DNA of 64,000 nt, taken from Shimia sp. Alg240-R146. Lineage in GTDB: Bacteria > Pseudomonadota > Alphaproteobacteria > Rhodobacterales > Rhodobacteraceae. Positions 36,043-44,468 of this stretch are shown here, in pieces (position 1 is the first letter of the stretch; each line of letters starts with the position of its first letter). Both the position numbers and the translations under genes were made by a program. The notes under the pieces were generated by a model, which saw only the letters and a list, made by a program, of their open reading frames with translations, was not told the origin of the DNA and searched no databases. The stretch covers positions 248,001 to 312,000 of the forward strand of contig NZ_CAMZOK010000001.1 of assembly GCF_947331465.1 (NCBI RefSeq), given 5' to 3'.

Positions 36043-36957
36043 TCAGGGCCTTTGGGTCAGACGATAGGCCACGCGCGGCCCAAGCGGAAGCGTGCGACGT
36101 TCAAAGACAGTGATGCGTGTCGCTTTGCGGCCACTGCCGTCAGAATTGGCGGTTGCTGTCAGGCGGGCTTCAAACCAGTCGGAACTCACGCTGAAGCGGT
36201 CTTCGTCAATTTCTCCGGCGGTCGCAAAGCCGCCGATCGCCCCTAGGCGGGTCTGGAAATCCTCGACTGAAGTGAAGGGATCTCGGGTGCGGTCAGATAT
36301 CAGCTGGCTCCAGGCGGCGCGGCTGACGCCGGGCAGGACGGCGTCCAACACGTCGGCCGACGCTGTGTTGACGTTGAGTTGGCTGTCTCCGGGCAGGGCG
36401 GAGATGAAAGGTGCGAGGCGGTCAAATTCGGTGTCGCGCAAACTGGGCAGCATACGCAGTTGGTCAATCATCAGGATCGGACCACCAGCCGGAGCAATGG
36501 GCGGCACGCGTTTGCCAAATACATCCGGCGCGCTGTTTGGCGTTAGAAAACGGGTGATGTCTTCGCCACGGGAGGCGGGCACGCCAAGGCGTTGCAGCAG
36601 GCGGGCAAAGGCGGCTCGGCTGATCTCCTCTTCGGGGTTGGCGAGCCAATTGACGTTGAACCGACCCTGCAAGTCGGCGGGATCCACCGACAGCGCCCCA
36701 AGATCGAGCGGTGCGTTGTGCAGCGCGCGCGCCCAAGGTTCGCCTGCGTGGTCCACGCTGCGCCCGTCGCGCATCAGCGCGGTGCGCATCAGGGCTTCGC
36801 CACCGTCGAGCGTCAGGCGCAAACGCGCGGTGTCCTGATCGGCAAAGCGTCGGGCCTGTCCTTCGCCTGCACGCGCCAGAAGCAGCACCGCAACAGCGGC
36901 CAGCGCCCCCACAAGAATGAGCGCATTCAGCAGCACAAATCCACGCGGCGCGTTCAT
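36043..36957 (-). CDS. gspK: Type II secretion minor pseudopilin GspK
   Basis: 304 residues. The prepilin site is RGFVLLNALILVGALAAV: Gly then Phe, with Asn instead of Glu at +5, a known feature of GspK tip pseudopilins. The large C-terminal domain (GRFNVNWLANPEEEISRAAF, LNVNTASADVLDAVLPG) matches the helix-hairpin region of the family. Its start overlaps the gspJ stop as ATGA. Confidence 0.93.
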   Translation of the reverse strand: MNAPRGFVLLNALILVGALAAVAVLLLARAGEGQARRFADQDTARLRLTLDGGEALMRTALMRDGRSVDHAGEPWARALHNAPLDLGALSVDPADLQGRFNVNWLANPEEEISRAAFARLLQRLGVPASRGEDITRFLTPNSAPDVFGKRVPPIAPAGGPILMIDQLRMLPSLRDTEFDRLAPFISALPGDSQLNVNTASADVLDAVLPGVSRAAWSQLISDRTRDPFTSVEDFQTRLGAIGGFATAGEIDEDRFSVSSDWFEARLTATANSDGSGRKATRITVFERRTLPLGPRVAYRLTQRP

Positions 36958-37619
36958 TGCAGCACCTCCAACACCACCAGCGTGCCATGAGCACGGGTTT
37001 GCAAGGTGACTTCGACTGCCACGGGCAACTGGTCGGTGTAGCTGTTGGTTGCGATGGGGCCACGGTCGGTGTCCTGCGCAGGCGTCGCGGCTACTATGGG
37101 CGCCGGGTCGGCGGTGCCCGAGACCCAGCCTTGCCCAGTCCAGAAACTGCGCAGCGAGAGGTCAGTCACGTCAGTCAATACAGGGATTTCCGGCGATTGT
37201 GCGGTGGCCGAAGCCGGTGACAACACTGGCCAGAGGCGACGGGCAAGCGTGCCATCCGGGGTGACCCGCCATTCGATCCGGTGGAAGCCGAGGGCCTCGA
37301 TGGGCGGTAAGTCCGGTTGGCCGGTCGTCGAAAGATGAAACCCGTCCGGCGTGGAGACCAAGGCAGAGCGTGGCGCGCCGGCGTCGGGGGGCTGAAACAG
37401 CAGAGGCACTGCGGCGGATAAATCGGCGCGCAACAAGGCGAGGGCGCGTGAGAGTTCGGCGGTTTCGGTGGCGGTGGTTTCAAGCCGGTCCCGCATCCGC
37501 AGTGTGCCGGTGAGTAATTGCAGCCCCATCACCGCGACCAGCGCAAACAACGCCATGGCGACGACCAGTTCCAACAGCGACAGACCGTGGTCGCGGGGGC
37601 CTTTGAGGTGTGCGCTCAT
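36954..37619 (-). CDS. gspJ: Type II secretion minor pseudopilin GspJ
   Basis: 221 residues from the ATG at 37619, which overlaps the gspI stop as ATGA. The prepilin leader ends in HGLSLLELVVAMALFALVAV, with the Gly cleavage site and Glu at +5. The body has the RDRLETTATETAELSRALAL region and FHRIEWRVTPDGTLARRLWP, as in GspJ. Forms the pseudopilus tip with GspI and GspK. Confidence 0.92.
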   Translation of the reverse strand: MSAHLKGPRDHGLSLLELVVAMALFALVAVMGLQLLTGTLRMRDRLETTATETAELSRALALLRADLSAAVPLLFQPPDAGAPRSALVSTPDGFHLSTTGQPDLPPIEALGFHRIEWRVTPDGTLARRLWPVLSPASATAQSPEIPVLTDVTDLSLRSFWTGQGWVSGTADPAPIVAATPAQDTDRGPIATNSYTDQLPVAVEVTLQTRAHGTLVVLEVLQ

Positions 37620-38023
37620 CTGCCGGGACCCGCGCCGGGACCCGCAAGCCACGTGATGCGCAGCGCACCGGGACCGCCGTCACCTTCGTTTAACTGCGCC
37701 CGTATGACGGCCTCGGTGAAACCACCGGCTGTGCCGCGCAATTCTTGGCTGACAGAAAACCGCAGGCCGCCCATTGTGACCTCGGATGGCAGCGCGCCGC
37801 CGGTGGGCAGCCGCAGGGCTTCGGCGCGGTTTTCGGCCACAATTCCCGCCAATAGCCGGACGCGTTCCTGGCCGATACTGACACCGGATTGGTCCACCGC
37901 AGCCAGCACTGCCAAAGTGCCGATTGCCATCACAAAGATAGCGACAACAAGCTCCAGTAGGGTCATGCCGGTATCGCTGTTTGGTGCGAATTTGCCTATG
38001 TTAGGGTCTAATTTGTGGCGCAT
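37616..38023 (-). CDS. gspI: Type II secretion minor pseudopilin GspI
   Basis: 135 residues from ATG 38023, with AGGGG 5 bases upstream. The prepilin site is DTGMTLLELVVAIFVMAIG with Glu at +5. The short C-terminal domain and length fit GspI. It overlaps gspH by 16 bases and gspJ by 4. Confidence 0.9.
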   Translation of the reverse strand: MRHKLDPNIGKFAPNSDTGMTLLELVVAIFVMAIGTLAVLAAVDQSGVSIGQERVRLLAGIVAENRAEALRLPTGGALPSEVTMGGLRFSVSQELRGTAGGFTEAVIRAQLNEGDGGPGALRITWLAGPGAGPGR

Positions 38024-38469
38024 GTCACCCCTGTCCACCCATCGCTTTGGCAAAGTGTGTATCCGGTGCCGCGACCGAAAAAGCGTATTTCATAAGCGCT
38101 GGTTTGGCCGTTTGGCAGAAAGGTGATGTCGGGCGCACCGAGCGGCCTGCTGGTGGCCGCGGGTCCCGTCGCGAGAAAGCTGGCGCGGCCCCGCCAGCGG
38201 ATGGTATTTTCCGAGGTTTCCCACCCATCCGAGGTTTGCTGCATCAACGACACCCCTTTGGGGGTCACTCGCAAACCGCGGCGGGTTTGGCCGTGGATTG
38301 CGAGCGTTTGGCTGCGGTCAATCAAGGAGGTAAATCTGGCGGCATCTGCCGGTGCGCCGGCGGTGTCCTTGCGCAGAGGCAGGGAAATACCAACGGCCAA
38401 GACCGACATGACGGCGACCACCACAAGCAGTTCTATCAGGGTGACGCCGGTGTCGGCGGCGGGTCTCAC
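38008..38469 (-). CDS. gspH: Type II secretion pseudopilin GspH
   Basis: 153 residues. The N-terminus DTGVTLIELLVVVAVMSVLA is a short prepilin leader with Glu at +5; the body has SLIDRSQTLAIHGQTRRGLR and ends FFGRGTGYTLCQSDG, as in GspH minor pseudopilins. The start is GTG and overlaps the gspG stop as GTGA. Confidence 0.9.
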   Translation of the reverse strand: MRPAADTGVTLIELLVVVAVMSVLAVGISLPLRKDTAGAPADAARFTSLIDRSQTLAIHGQTRRGLRVTPKGVSLMQQTSDGWETSENTIRWRGRASFLATGPAATSRPLGAPDITFLPNGQTSAYEIRFFGRGTGYTLCQSDGWTGVTCATN

Positions 38470-38930
38470 TGGCCTTGGGTCCAGGACCCGATGTCAGCCT
38501 CCGCACCGCTGCCGCCGGGCACACCGTCGGCGCCGTAAGAGATGATGTCGAAGTCGCCATGCACGCCGGGAGAGAGGTATTGGTATGGTGCGCCCCATGG
38601 ATCAACCGGCACGCGATCCATATATCCGCCGGTTGCCCAGTTTTGGGGTACGGGATCGGTCACGGGCGCGGCGACAAGCGCTGCGAGGCCCTGTTCGGTG
38701 GTGGGGTAGCGAAAGTTGTCGAGTCTGTAGAGGTTCACCGCACTGGCAATAGCGGCGATGTCGGCCTGTGCGCGGGCGGCGCGGGCCTGATCGGGGCGGT
38801 CAATGACGCGCGGTACAATCACCAAGGCCAGAACAGACAGGATCACCACCACAACCATCAGTTCCAAAAGCGAGAAACCAGCGTCAGAGGTGCTGTCGCT
38901 GCGCGTGTTGCGCTGAGTGTCTGTGTGCAT
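38466..38930 (-). CDS. gspG: Type II secretion major pseudopilin GspG
   Basis: 154 residues from ATG 38930 (GAGGTAGGG upstream). Prepilin site DAGFSLLELMVVVVILSVLA with Glu at +5; the family blocks NLYRLDNFRYPTTEQGLAAL, DPWGAPYQYLSPG and ISYGADGVPGG (calcium-binding loop region) are all there. It is the main pseudopilus subunit and heads the gspG-M operon, divergent from the prepilin peptidase gene. Confidence 0.96.
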   Translation of the reverse strand: MHTDTQRNTRSDSTSDAGFSLLELMVVVVILSVLALVIVPRVIDRPDQARAARAQADIAAIASAVNLYRLDNFRYPTTEQGLAALVAAPVTDPVPQNWATGGYMDRVPVDPWGAPYQYLSPGVHGDFDIISYGADGVPGGSGAEADIGSWTQGQ

Positions 38931-39031
38931 GGTCTGCCCTACCTCGTCCCACCGGGTGTTGGCGGCATCATAGGCAGGGGCATGGCGTGCTGGCAATTGG
39001 CAAACGTGCGCGCGGTGCGTAGAACTTCGGT

Positions 39032-39817
39032 ATGTTTCAGACAGATGCCACTTTGATTGATGCGGTCACGATTGCTGTTTTGCTGATTGTCCTGTCGCCT
39101 GCGGTGGGGTCCTTTCTGGCGGTTTTGGTGGATCGCCTGCCACGCGGCGAAGATGTGGTGATGGCGCGATCGCGGTGCCGAAGTTGCGAAGAGACGCTAA
39201 CATGGGGGGATTTGCTGCCTTTGGTGTCGTTTGCCGTTAATCGTGGGCGATGCCGTCATTGTGGGACGAAGGTGCCACCGTGGTTGCTCGCAATGGAAGT
39301 GGCGGCGCTGGGCTTGGCGGGGTTGGCTGTCGCGCTTTGGCCGCATGGCTGGCCGGTGTCTGTGCTGGTAGTGGATGTGGTGCTGTTGTGGTTGTTGCTT
39401 GCGCTGCTTGCGGCAGACCTGCGCTGGATGCGCTTGCCGGATGTGTTGACCGGCGCGTTGCTGGGCGTGGCTTTGTTGCGGACGCTGTTGGTGCCATCGG
39501 GCGATCCTTTGCAAGCGTTGTTGGGGTCAGGGCTTGGCGTGCTGAGCTTTGCGGTCCTGCGCAGGGCGTATTGGCGGGTGAGAGGGCGCGAAGGCCTGGG
39601 GCTGGGCGACGTGAAGTTAATGGCGGGACTTGGGGCGTTCTCCGGTCCATTGGATTTACCGCTGCTGGTGCTGATCGCAGCGCTTCTGGCCCTTGCCGGA
39701 GCGGGGGCGGTGCGGTTGATGGGGCGATCCCTTGGTGCGACAACCGCCCTGCCATTTGGGGCGGCCTTGGCTTTGGCCGGTGGATTGTTGTGGCTGGCGC
39801 GGATGTTGACGCTTTGA
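39032..39817 (+). CDS. gspO: Prepilin peptidase / N-methyltransferase GspO
   Basis: 261 residues, polytopic inner-membrane aspartic protease (A24 family). It removes prepilin leaders and methylates the new N-terminus. The N-terminal zinc part has CRSC and CRHC pairs near residues 49 and 74; the catalytic Asp residues are in LLAADLRWMRLPD and GLGDVKLMAGLG. It is divergent from gspG with about 100 bases between and should process the five pseudopilins of this cluster. Confidence 0.94.
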   Translation: MFQTDATLIDAVTIAVLLIVLSPAVGSFLAVLVDRLPRGEDVVMARSRCRSCEETLTWGDLLPLVSFAVNRGRCRHCGTKVPPWLLAMEVAALGLAGLAVALWPHGWPVSVLVVDVVLLWLLLALLAADLRWMRLPDVLTGALLGVALLRTLLVPSGDPLQALLGSGLGVLSFAVLRRAYWRVRGREGLGLGDVKLMAGLGAFSGPLDLPLLVLIAALLALAGAGAVRLMGRSLGATTALPFGAALALAGGLLWLARMLTL

Positions 39818-39922
39818 GGTCGGCGCAATCTGTTCTGGACGTGGGCAATGGTGGAAGGCATTCTCCGGATTGACGCGCCAGAGGATGGTGGCCGTGTTTT
39901 TTACAATGGACGTAGAGATTTC

Positions 39923-41458
39923 ATGACTCGCAGTTTTGCATTTGCATTTGCCGTATTCGCTTTGATTTCAACCGGCGCACTGGCCCAAGACGCGGCAGAC
40001 GCGACTCCGGTTCCGACAACGATGGAGGAGGTTGAGGCCGCCTATCGCAGTCAGGATTTTGTCACGGCGCGCGCGGGACTAAGACATCTGGCGGAAACGG
40101 AACCGGCTGGCAATGTGATGTATCGCTATGCCCGTATTCTTCTGGATCCGCGGGCCGGACCCGTGGATGCGCCGGCGGCGGCCATCTGGTTGGAGCGCGC
40201 GGTTGAGGCAGATTATACACCCGCCAACACTTTGCTGGCGCGCGTGTTTTTGAGCGGTGGCGACGTGGAGCGGGATCCGGAACACGCTGCGCAACTGTTG
40301 CAGGACAGCGCCACCCGCGGAGATCAGGAAGCACAATATTATCTGGCGTTGCTTTATGAGGCCGGTGACGGCGTTGCCCAGAGCGAACGGGATGCCTTTG
40401 TCTGGTATCGCGCCGCAGCAGAACAGGGACATGTCGAGGCCGCGTATTCCTTGAGCAGAGCATATTCGCGCGGTGCAGGCACAGAATTGGACACGGACAA
40501 AGCTTTGCATTGGCTAGAGCGGTCCGCAGGTGACGGGCATGTTGATGCGCAGTTTTTCCTCGCTAACGCGCTGGAGACCGGCAAGGGCGCCAGACAGAAC
40601 CGCAATGAGGCGCTGAATTGGTATCGGCGTGCAGCCGAAGGCGGACACATCCTGTCGATGCGCATTATCGGCACGAAATACCTTCAGGGAGAAGGGGTGT
40701 ATCAAGACAATGACGCCGCCATGACGTGGTTGACCAAGGCTGCGGAGGGCGGTGAGCCGGGAGCGTTGTATAATCTGGGGGTGATTTACGGAACCGGCCA
40801 GATTGTTGAGCGCGACGATGCCAAGGCAATGTCGTATTTTGAAAGCGCCGCGGACACCGGCTTGTTGCGCGCGATTGGCATGCAGGCGGCCTTTTTGGAG
40901 GCAGGACGCGGGGCAGAGGCCGATCTGAGCCGTGCCGTGGGCTTGTATCAGACAGCTGCTCAAGAGGGGCATGTGCCTTCGCAGGCCGCTTTGGTGCGCC
41001 TGGCGGTTGGTGGTGACTTGGATGGGCTGACGACGCCTCATGACATGGTGGCGCTGGTGGCAGCCGCTGCGACGGATGGCGACGAGGCCGCATTGAAATG
41101 GTTGGAGCGGGCTTCTGAGGCTGGCGTTGGTCCGGCAACGACGGCCCTTGGCGCGCTGTTGCTGAATGATACGGCGCGTGCCGATGAAGGTGTGGCGCTG
41201 ATTACGAAAGCCGCGCGTCAGGGCAATGCTTCTGCGCAGTTTCAGTTGGGCGAAGCCTTTAGCACCGGCGTGGGCGTGGCGCAGGACTATGAGGCGGCGC
41301 ATATGTGGCTGAATCTGTCTGCGGCGCAGGGGCATCGTCAGGCCGGCCAAAGCCGTGATGTGTTGACCGATTTGATGACGCCAGAGCAAATCCGTGCGGC
41401 GCAGACAGCAGCACGAGAATTTCAGCCAGAGACGCCTGCTGGCGGAGTGGATCAGTGA
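39923..41458 (+). CDS. Exported Sel1-repeat protein
   Basis: 511 residues from ATG 39923, which gives a signal peptide (FAFAFAVFALISTGALAQ). Many Sel1-like TPR repeats of about 36 residues follow (for example AQYYLALLYEAGDGVAQSER, AQFFLANALETGKGARQNRN, AQFQLGEAFSTGVGVAQDYE). Such repeats form superhelices for protein contacts; the partner is unknown. It overlaps the next Sel1 gene at TGATG, so they are co-translated. Position after the prepilin peptidase gene may link it to secretion or envelope assembly. Confidence 0.88.
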   Translation: MTRSFAFAFAVFALISTGALAQDAADATPVPTTMEEVEAAYRSQDFVTARAGLRHLAETEPAGNVMYRYARILLDPRAGPVDAPAAAIWLERAVEADYTPANTLLARVFLSGGDVERDPEHAAQLLQDSATRGDQEAQYYLALLYEAGDGVAQSERDAFVWYRAAAEQGHVEAAYSLSRAYSRGAGTELDTDKALHWLERSAGDGHVDAQFFLANALETGKGARQNRNEALNWYRRAAEGGHILSMRIIGTKYLQGEGVYQDNDAAMTWLTKAAEGGEPGALYNLGVIYGTGQIVERDDAKAMSYFESAADTGLLRAIGMQAAFLEAGRGAEADLSRAVGLYQTAAQEGHVPSQAALVRLAVGGDLDGLTTPHDMVALVAAAATDGDEAALKWLERASEAGVGPATTALGALLLNDTARADEGVALITKAARQGNASAQFQLGEAFSTGVGVAQDYEAAHMWLNLSAAQGHRQAGQSRDVLTDLMTPEQIRAAQTAAREFQPETPAGGVDQ

Positions 41459-42621
41459 TGTCGCGGTCTTTTGGACGTGGTGCGATTGGAGTTTCCCTTG
41501 CCTTAGGATTGGCGCTGAGCGGGGCATCCGTTGCGGCGCAAATCACCCCGCAATCTGAGGCGGTGTTTGACGAAGCTAACCGGTTTCATGAAGGCACAGA
41601 GGTGCCGCAAAACCATGGTCGGGCGTCAGAGCTTTATCGTAAGGCGGCGGAACTGGGCCATGCCGGAGCGCAAAACCAGTTGGGGAAATACCTGTTTGCC
41701 GGACTGGCGCAGGGTGCGGATGGTGGCTCCGAAGAGGCCATAGATTGGTTGCGGGCGGCGGCAGAAAGTGGCGACGCGGGTTTTGTTTTTGATCTGGCAA
41801 AAGCCTTGGAGGCGCTGGGGCAGGCCGAGGAAGCGGCGGCGCTGTATTTGCAGGCTGCGGACTCCGGCAATTCCGATGCGGCCGTAAGTCTGGCGGTGCT
41901 TTATCAGCATGGGACCGGTGTGGAACAGGATTTTGAGCGGGCGCGGGAGTTGTATGAATGGCCAGCGGAGTCCGGCCATGCGCGGGCGCTCAATAATCTG
42001 GGTTTGCTGTATGTGCGGGGCGATGGCGTTGCGCAGGACTATGTCAAGGCGGCGGAGTTGTTTTCGGCGGCGGCGGAGCAGGGGTTGAAGCAGGCGATGA
42101 CCAACCTCGGCGTGCTTTATGACAACGGGTTTGGTGTGCCGCAGAGCGATGAGACCGCCGCGATGTGGTATCGCCGTGGTGGGCGCGGCGTCGAAGGTGG
42201 CCGTGTTGCAGGTATTTATGACCCGCGTCTAATGGCGCTGCCGGAAGATACCCAAACGCGTGCAGCACTGCTGCCAGATCTATTGGTGCAAGCTGAGGCG
42301 GGGGATCCGGTGGCGCAGTTTCTGGCCGGTTGGCTTTTGCTGGAGCAGAGCAATCCGGTTGCCGCTGCGCGCTGGTTTACCAAAGCTGCAGAAAAAGGCC
42401 ATGTGCCGTCGATGGTCAATCTCGCACGTCTGCATTTTCTGGGGCAAGGCGTTCTGCAAGACTACGTTTTGGGGCAGATGTGGGTCACCTTGGCGATGGC
42501 TGGGGGCATGCCTGAAGCCGGCGAATTGGCAGTTGGACTGGGTCTCGAATTGACGCCGATTCAGCTGAAGGATGCGCAGGCAGCCGCCGCTGCACGTTGG
42601 GTCGGGTCGGGACAAAGGTGA
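41458..42621 (+). CDS. Exported Sel1-repeat protein, second of tandem pair
   Basis: 387 residues. A signal peptide (VSLALGLALSGASVAAQ) precedes Sel1 repeats (AQNQLGKYLFAGLAQGADGG, AVSLAVLYQHGTGVEQDFER, ALNNLGLLYVRGDGVAQDYV). It is shorter than its neighbour and diverged from it, with similar end regions (DYVLGQMWVTLAMAGG compared with DYEAAHMWLNLSAAQG). GTG 41455 is also possible as start. Function unknown. Confidence 0.85.
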   Translation: MSRSFGRGAIGVSLALGLALSGASVAAQITPQSEAVFDEANRFHEGTEVPQNHGRASELYRKAAELGHAGAQNQLGKYLFAGLAQGADGGSEEAIDWLRAAAESGDAGFVFDLAKALEALGQAEEAAALYLQAADSGNSDAAVSLAVLYQHGTGVEQDFERARELYEWPAESGHARALNNLGLLYVRGDGVAQDYVKAAELFSAAAEQGLKQAMTNLGVLYDNGFGVPQSDETAAMWYRRGGRGVEGGRVAGIYDPRLMALPEDTQTRAALLPDLLVQAEAGDPVAQFLAGWLLLEQSNPVAAARWFTKAAEKGHVPSMVNLARLHFLGQGVLQDYVLGQMWVTLAMAGGMPEAGELAVGLGLELTPIQLKDAQAAAAARWVGSGQR

Positions 42622-42636
42622 CGCTAGGGCAATAAA

Positions 42637-42665
42637 TTGCATATTTGGTTAAAAATAGGTTAATA
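42637..42665 (+). promoter_or_regulatory. Promoter with overlapping TTAA-N7-TTAA (CtrA-like) site
   Basis: TTGCAT (42637-42642), 17 bases, TTAATA (42660-42665) is a good promoter. A perfect TTAA-N7-TTAA lies at 42649-42663, the half-site pattern bound by the alphaproteobacterial cell-cycle regulator CtrA, and overlaps the -10. The region is AT-rich against its surroundings. It would drive the small exported protein at 42772. Confidence 0.5.
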
Positions 42666-42771
42666 TTGCACCTTGTACCCGTTAGTGTCCGGCTAAGCAG
42701 GCTGGGCAATTTTTACGTCGCTTCAGATTTCACGGCCTGACCAAGCTGGCGCGACTTGTAAGGACATTTGG

Positions 42772-43203
42772 ATGGCTCGAACCTCTATGAAACTATTTGC
42801 ATTAAGCGTAGCTTTTTGCGCGGCTGTTTCGGGCGGCCTCGCTTTTGCGTCTGAACCGGTAAAACAGCACAATTCCAATGCCTTATGGTTTGAAAACTGG
42901 GGTGACATGACAAATGCCACGCTCAAGGTTCTCTCACCTGACGGCAAAATGGTTGAACTGTATCAGCCCGCCGGAACGCCGGTTTATCAGCTGCCGGGTC
43001 GGGATGTGGTGGACGGCGTGTATCAATTCGAGCTGAGCGCCGCGACGTCCGAGCGAGAAAAAATTGTCAACGTGATCGACAACGGTCGCGGCGATGCGGC
43101 CAGTGATTCGGTGGCAAAGTCGTATCACAACAGCGGGCAATTCGTGGTGTCGCGCGGGGTGATCGTTGTCCCGGAAGACATCAAAGAAGACGACAACAAC
43201 TAA
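42772..43203 (+). CDS. Small exported protein of unknown function
   Basis: 143 residues with a signal peptide (LFALSVAFCAAVSGGLAFA, cleaved near residue 27). The mature part is short and beta-rich (TLKVLSPDGKMVELYQPAGT, DGVYQFELSAATSEREKIVN) and ends in an acidic tail (KEDDNN). AAGGA lies 7 bases before the ATG. No family recognised. It is followed after 62 bases by a second exported protein (43266), and the two may be expressed together from the promoter at 42637. Confidence 0.75.
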   Translation: MARTSMKLFALSVAFCAAVSGGLAFASEPVKQHNSNALWFENWGDMTNATLKVLSPDGKMVELYQPAGTPVYQLPGRDVVDGVYQFELSAATSEREKIVNVIDNGRGDAASDSVAKSYHNSGQFVVSRGVIVVPEDIKEDDNN

Positions 43204-43265
43204 AATACCAAATCAAAATAACATTCGGAGAAACGCTCCGAGCACTTTTTCAGGGAGATTGAAGC

Positions 43266-44405
43266 ATGAAAAACTTTAAGATCAATAGATTCAGAGCACT
43301 TGCGGGCAGCGCCTCGGCGCTGTGTATGATGGCCAGCGTGGCGAGCGCTGACATTGTGCACCTTGATGACGTGATCATCGAATTTAGCCTTTGTGTTGGC
43401 AACGATTGTGTGAATGGAGAAAACTTTGGCTTTGACACCATTCGCATGAAAGAAAACAACACGCGCCTGAATTTTGATGACACGTCGTCGTCAGCCAGTT
43501 TCCCGAATAACGATTGGCGGTTGATTGCGAACGACTCCTCCAACGGCGGGGCGAACTATCTTGCGATTGAGGACAGCACCGCTGGTCGCACTCCTTTCCG
43601 CGTTGAAGCTGGCGCGCCAGCCAACGCGCTGGTTGTTGAATCTGATGGCGACATTGGCGTGAAAACCCTGAACCCAGTTGTCGATATCCACGTGGTCGAA
43701 GGCAACACCCCGACCCTGCGTCTTGAGCAGGATGGGTCGGACGGCTTTACGCCACAGACCTATGACGTTGCCGCAAACGAGACTAACTTCTTTATCCGCG
43801 ACGTGACCAACGGATCGAGATTGTTCTTCCGCGCCAAACCTGGTGCGCCGGAAGATTCCTTGTTCATTGCAGCCAACGGCGACATTGGTATCGGGACCGA
43901 TGCGCCGGGCCGGGATTTGCATATCAGGAGCACAACTCGGACCGATGCGCAGCAGATTCTGCTTGAAAACACCGCAAACGGAGCGGTTCAGGTGCGTATG
44001 GAAACCACACTTGCGAGCAACCGCCGGTTTGTCGGGACATCGGGTGGCTCGCCTGTTTCGCAGATCAATTTGGGAGACAGCGAAGTCACAATCGCGGGTC
44101 CGTCCTACGCAGCGGACAAATATGCCGTGTTCAATGGCGCCGGCCTGACCATCAATGGCACTGGCTTGACCGTACCGGACTATGTTTTCGAAGATGACTA
44201 TGACCTGCGTAGCCTGAGCCAGGTGCAGGCGTTTATCGATGAGAATGGTCACCTGCCAGATGTGCCTTCGGCGTCCGAGATCAACACGAATGGTTTGAAC
44301 ATGAACGACATGCAGTTGACGCTGCTGCGCAAGGTTGAAGAGCTCACACTTTATACCCTGTCCCAACAGGCAGAGATCGAGCGTCTTCGGGAAGCTGTGG
44401 AATAA
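43266..44405 (+). CDS. Exported surface protein with fibre-like repeats and a coiled-coil end
   Basis: 379 residues with a signal peptide (LAGSASALCMMASVASA). The middle part has repeated GxxxPTxxLHV-like blocks (PVVDIHVVEGNTPTLRLEQD, DGDIGVKTLN, NGDIGIGTDAPGRDLHI) known from bacterial tail-fibre-like surface proteins. The end (DYDLRSLSQVQAFIDENGHL, PDVPSASEI, LLRKVEELTLYTLSQQAEIE) is a conserved C-terminal module with a coiled coil, close in feel to S74-type chaperone ends, though no catalytic pair is seen. It probably forms a surface fibre. A strong terminator follows. Confidence 0.75.
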   Translation: MKNFKINRFRALAGSASALCMMASVASADIVHLDDVIIEFSLCVGNDCVNGENFGFDTIRMKENNTRLNFDDTSSSASFPNNDWRLIANDSSNGGANYLAIEDSTAGRTPFRVEAGAPANALVVESDGDIGVKTLNPVVDIHVVEGNTPTLRLEQDGSDGFTPQTYDVAANETNFFIRDVTNGSRLFFRAKPGAPEDSLFIAANGDIGIGTDAPGRDLHIRSTTRTDAQQILLENTANGAVQVRMETTLASNRRFVGTSGGSPVSQINLGDSEVTIAGPSYAADKYAVFNGAGLTINGTGLTVPDYVFEDDYDLRSLSQVQAFIDENGHLPDVPSASEINTNGLNMNDMQLTLLRKVEELTLYTLSQQAEIERLREAVE

Positions 44406-44435
44406 CGTTTACCCAGCTTAAGCTAAGCAACAAAG

Positions 44436-44468
44436 AAGGCACTGCGTTGATTGCGCAGTGCCTTTTTT
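44436..44468 (+). terminator. Intrinsic terminator after the 43266 gene
   Basis: AAGGCACTGCG and CGCAGTGCCTT arms around a six-to-seven-base loop, followed by a T-run. Perfect 11-bp stem. Confidence 0.9.

Noticed and set aside
39237..39873. Several long frames opposite and within gspO
   Set aside because: The gspO frame has the catalytic aspartates and both cysteine pairs; the other frames are low-complexity products of a GC-rich gene.
40514..41527. 337-codon frame opposite the first Sel1 gene
   Set aside because: Antisense shadow; the plus-strand frame has a signal peptide and regular Sel1 repeats.
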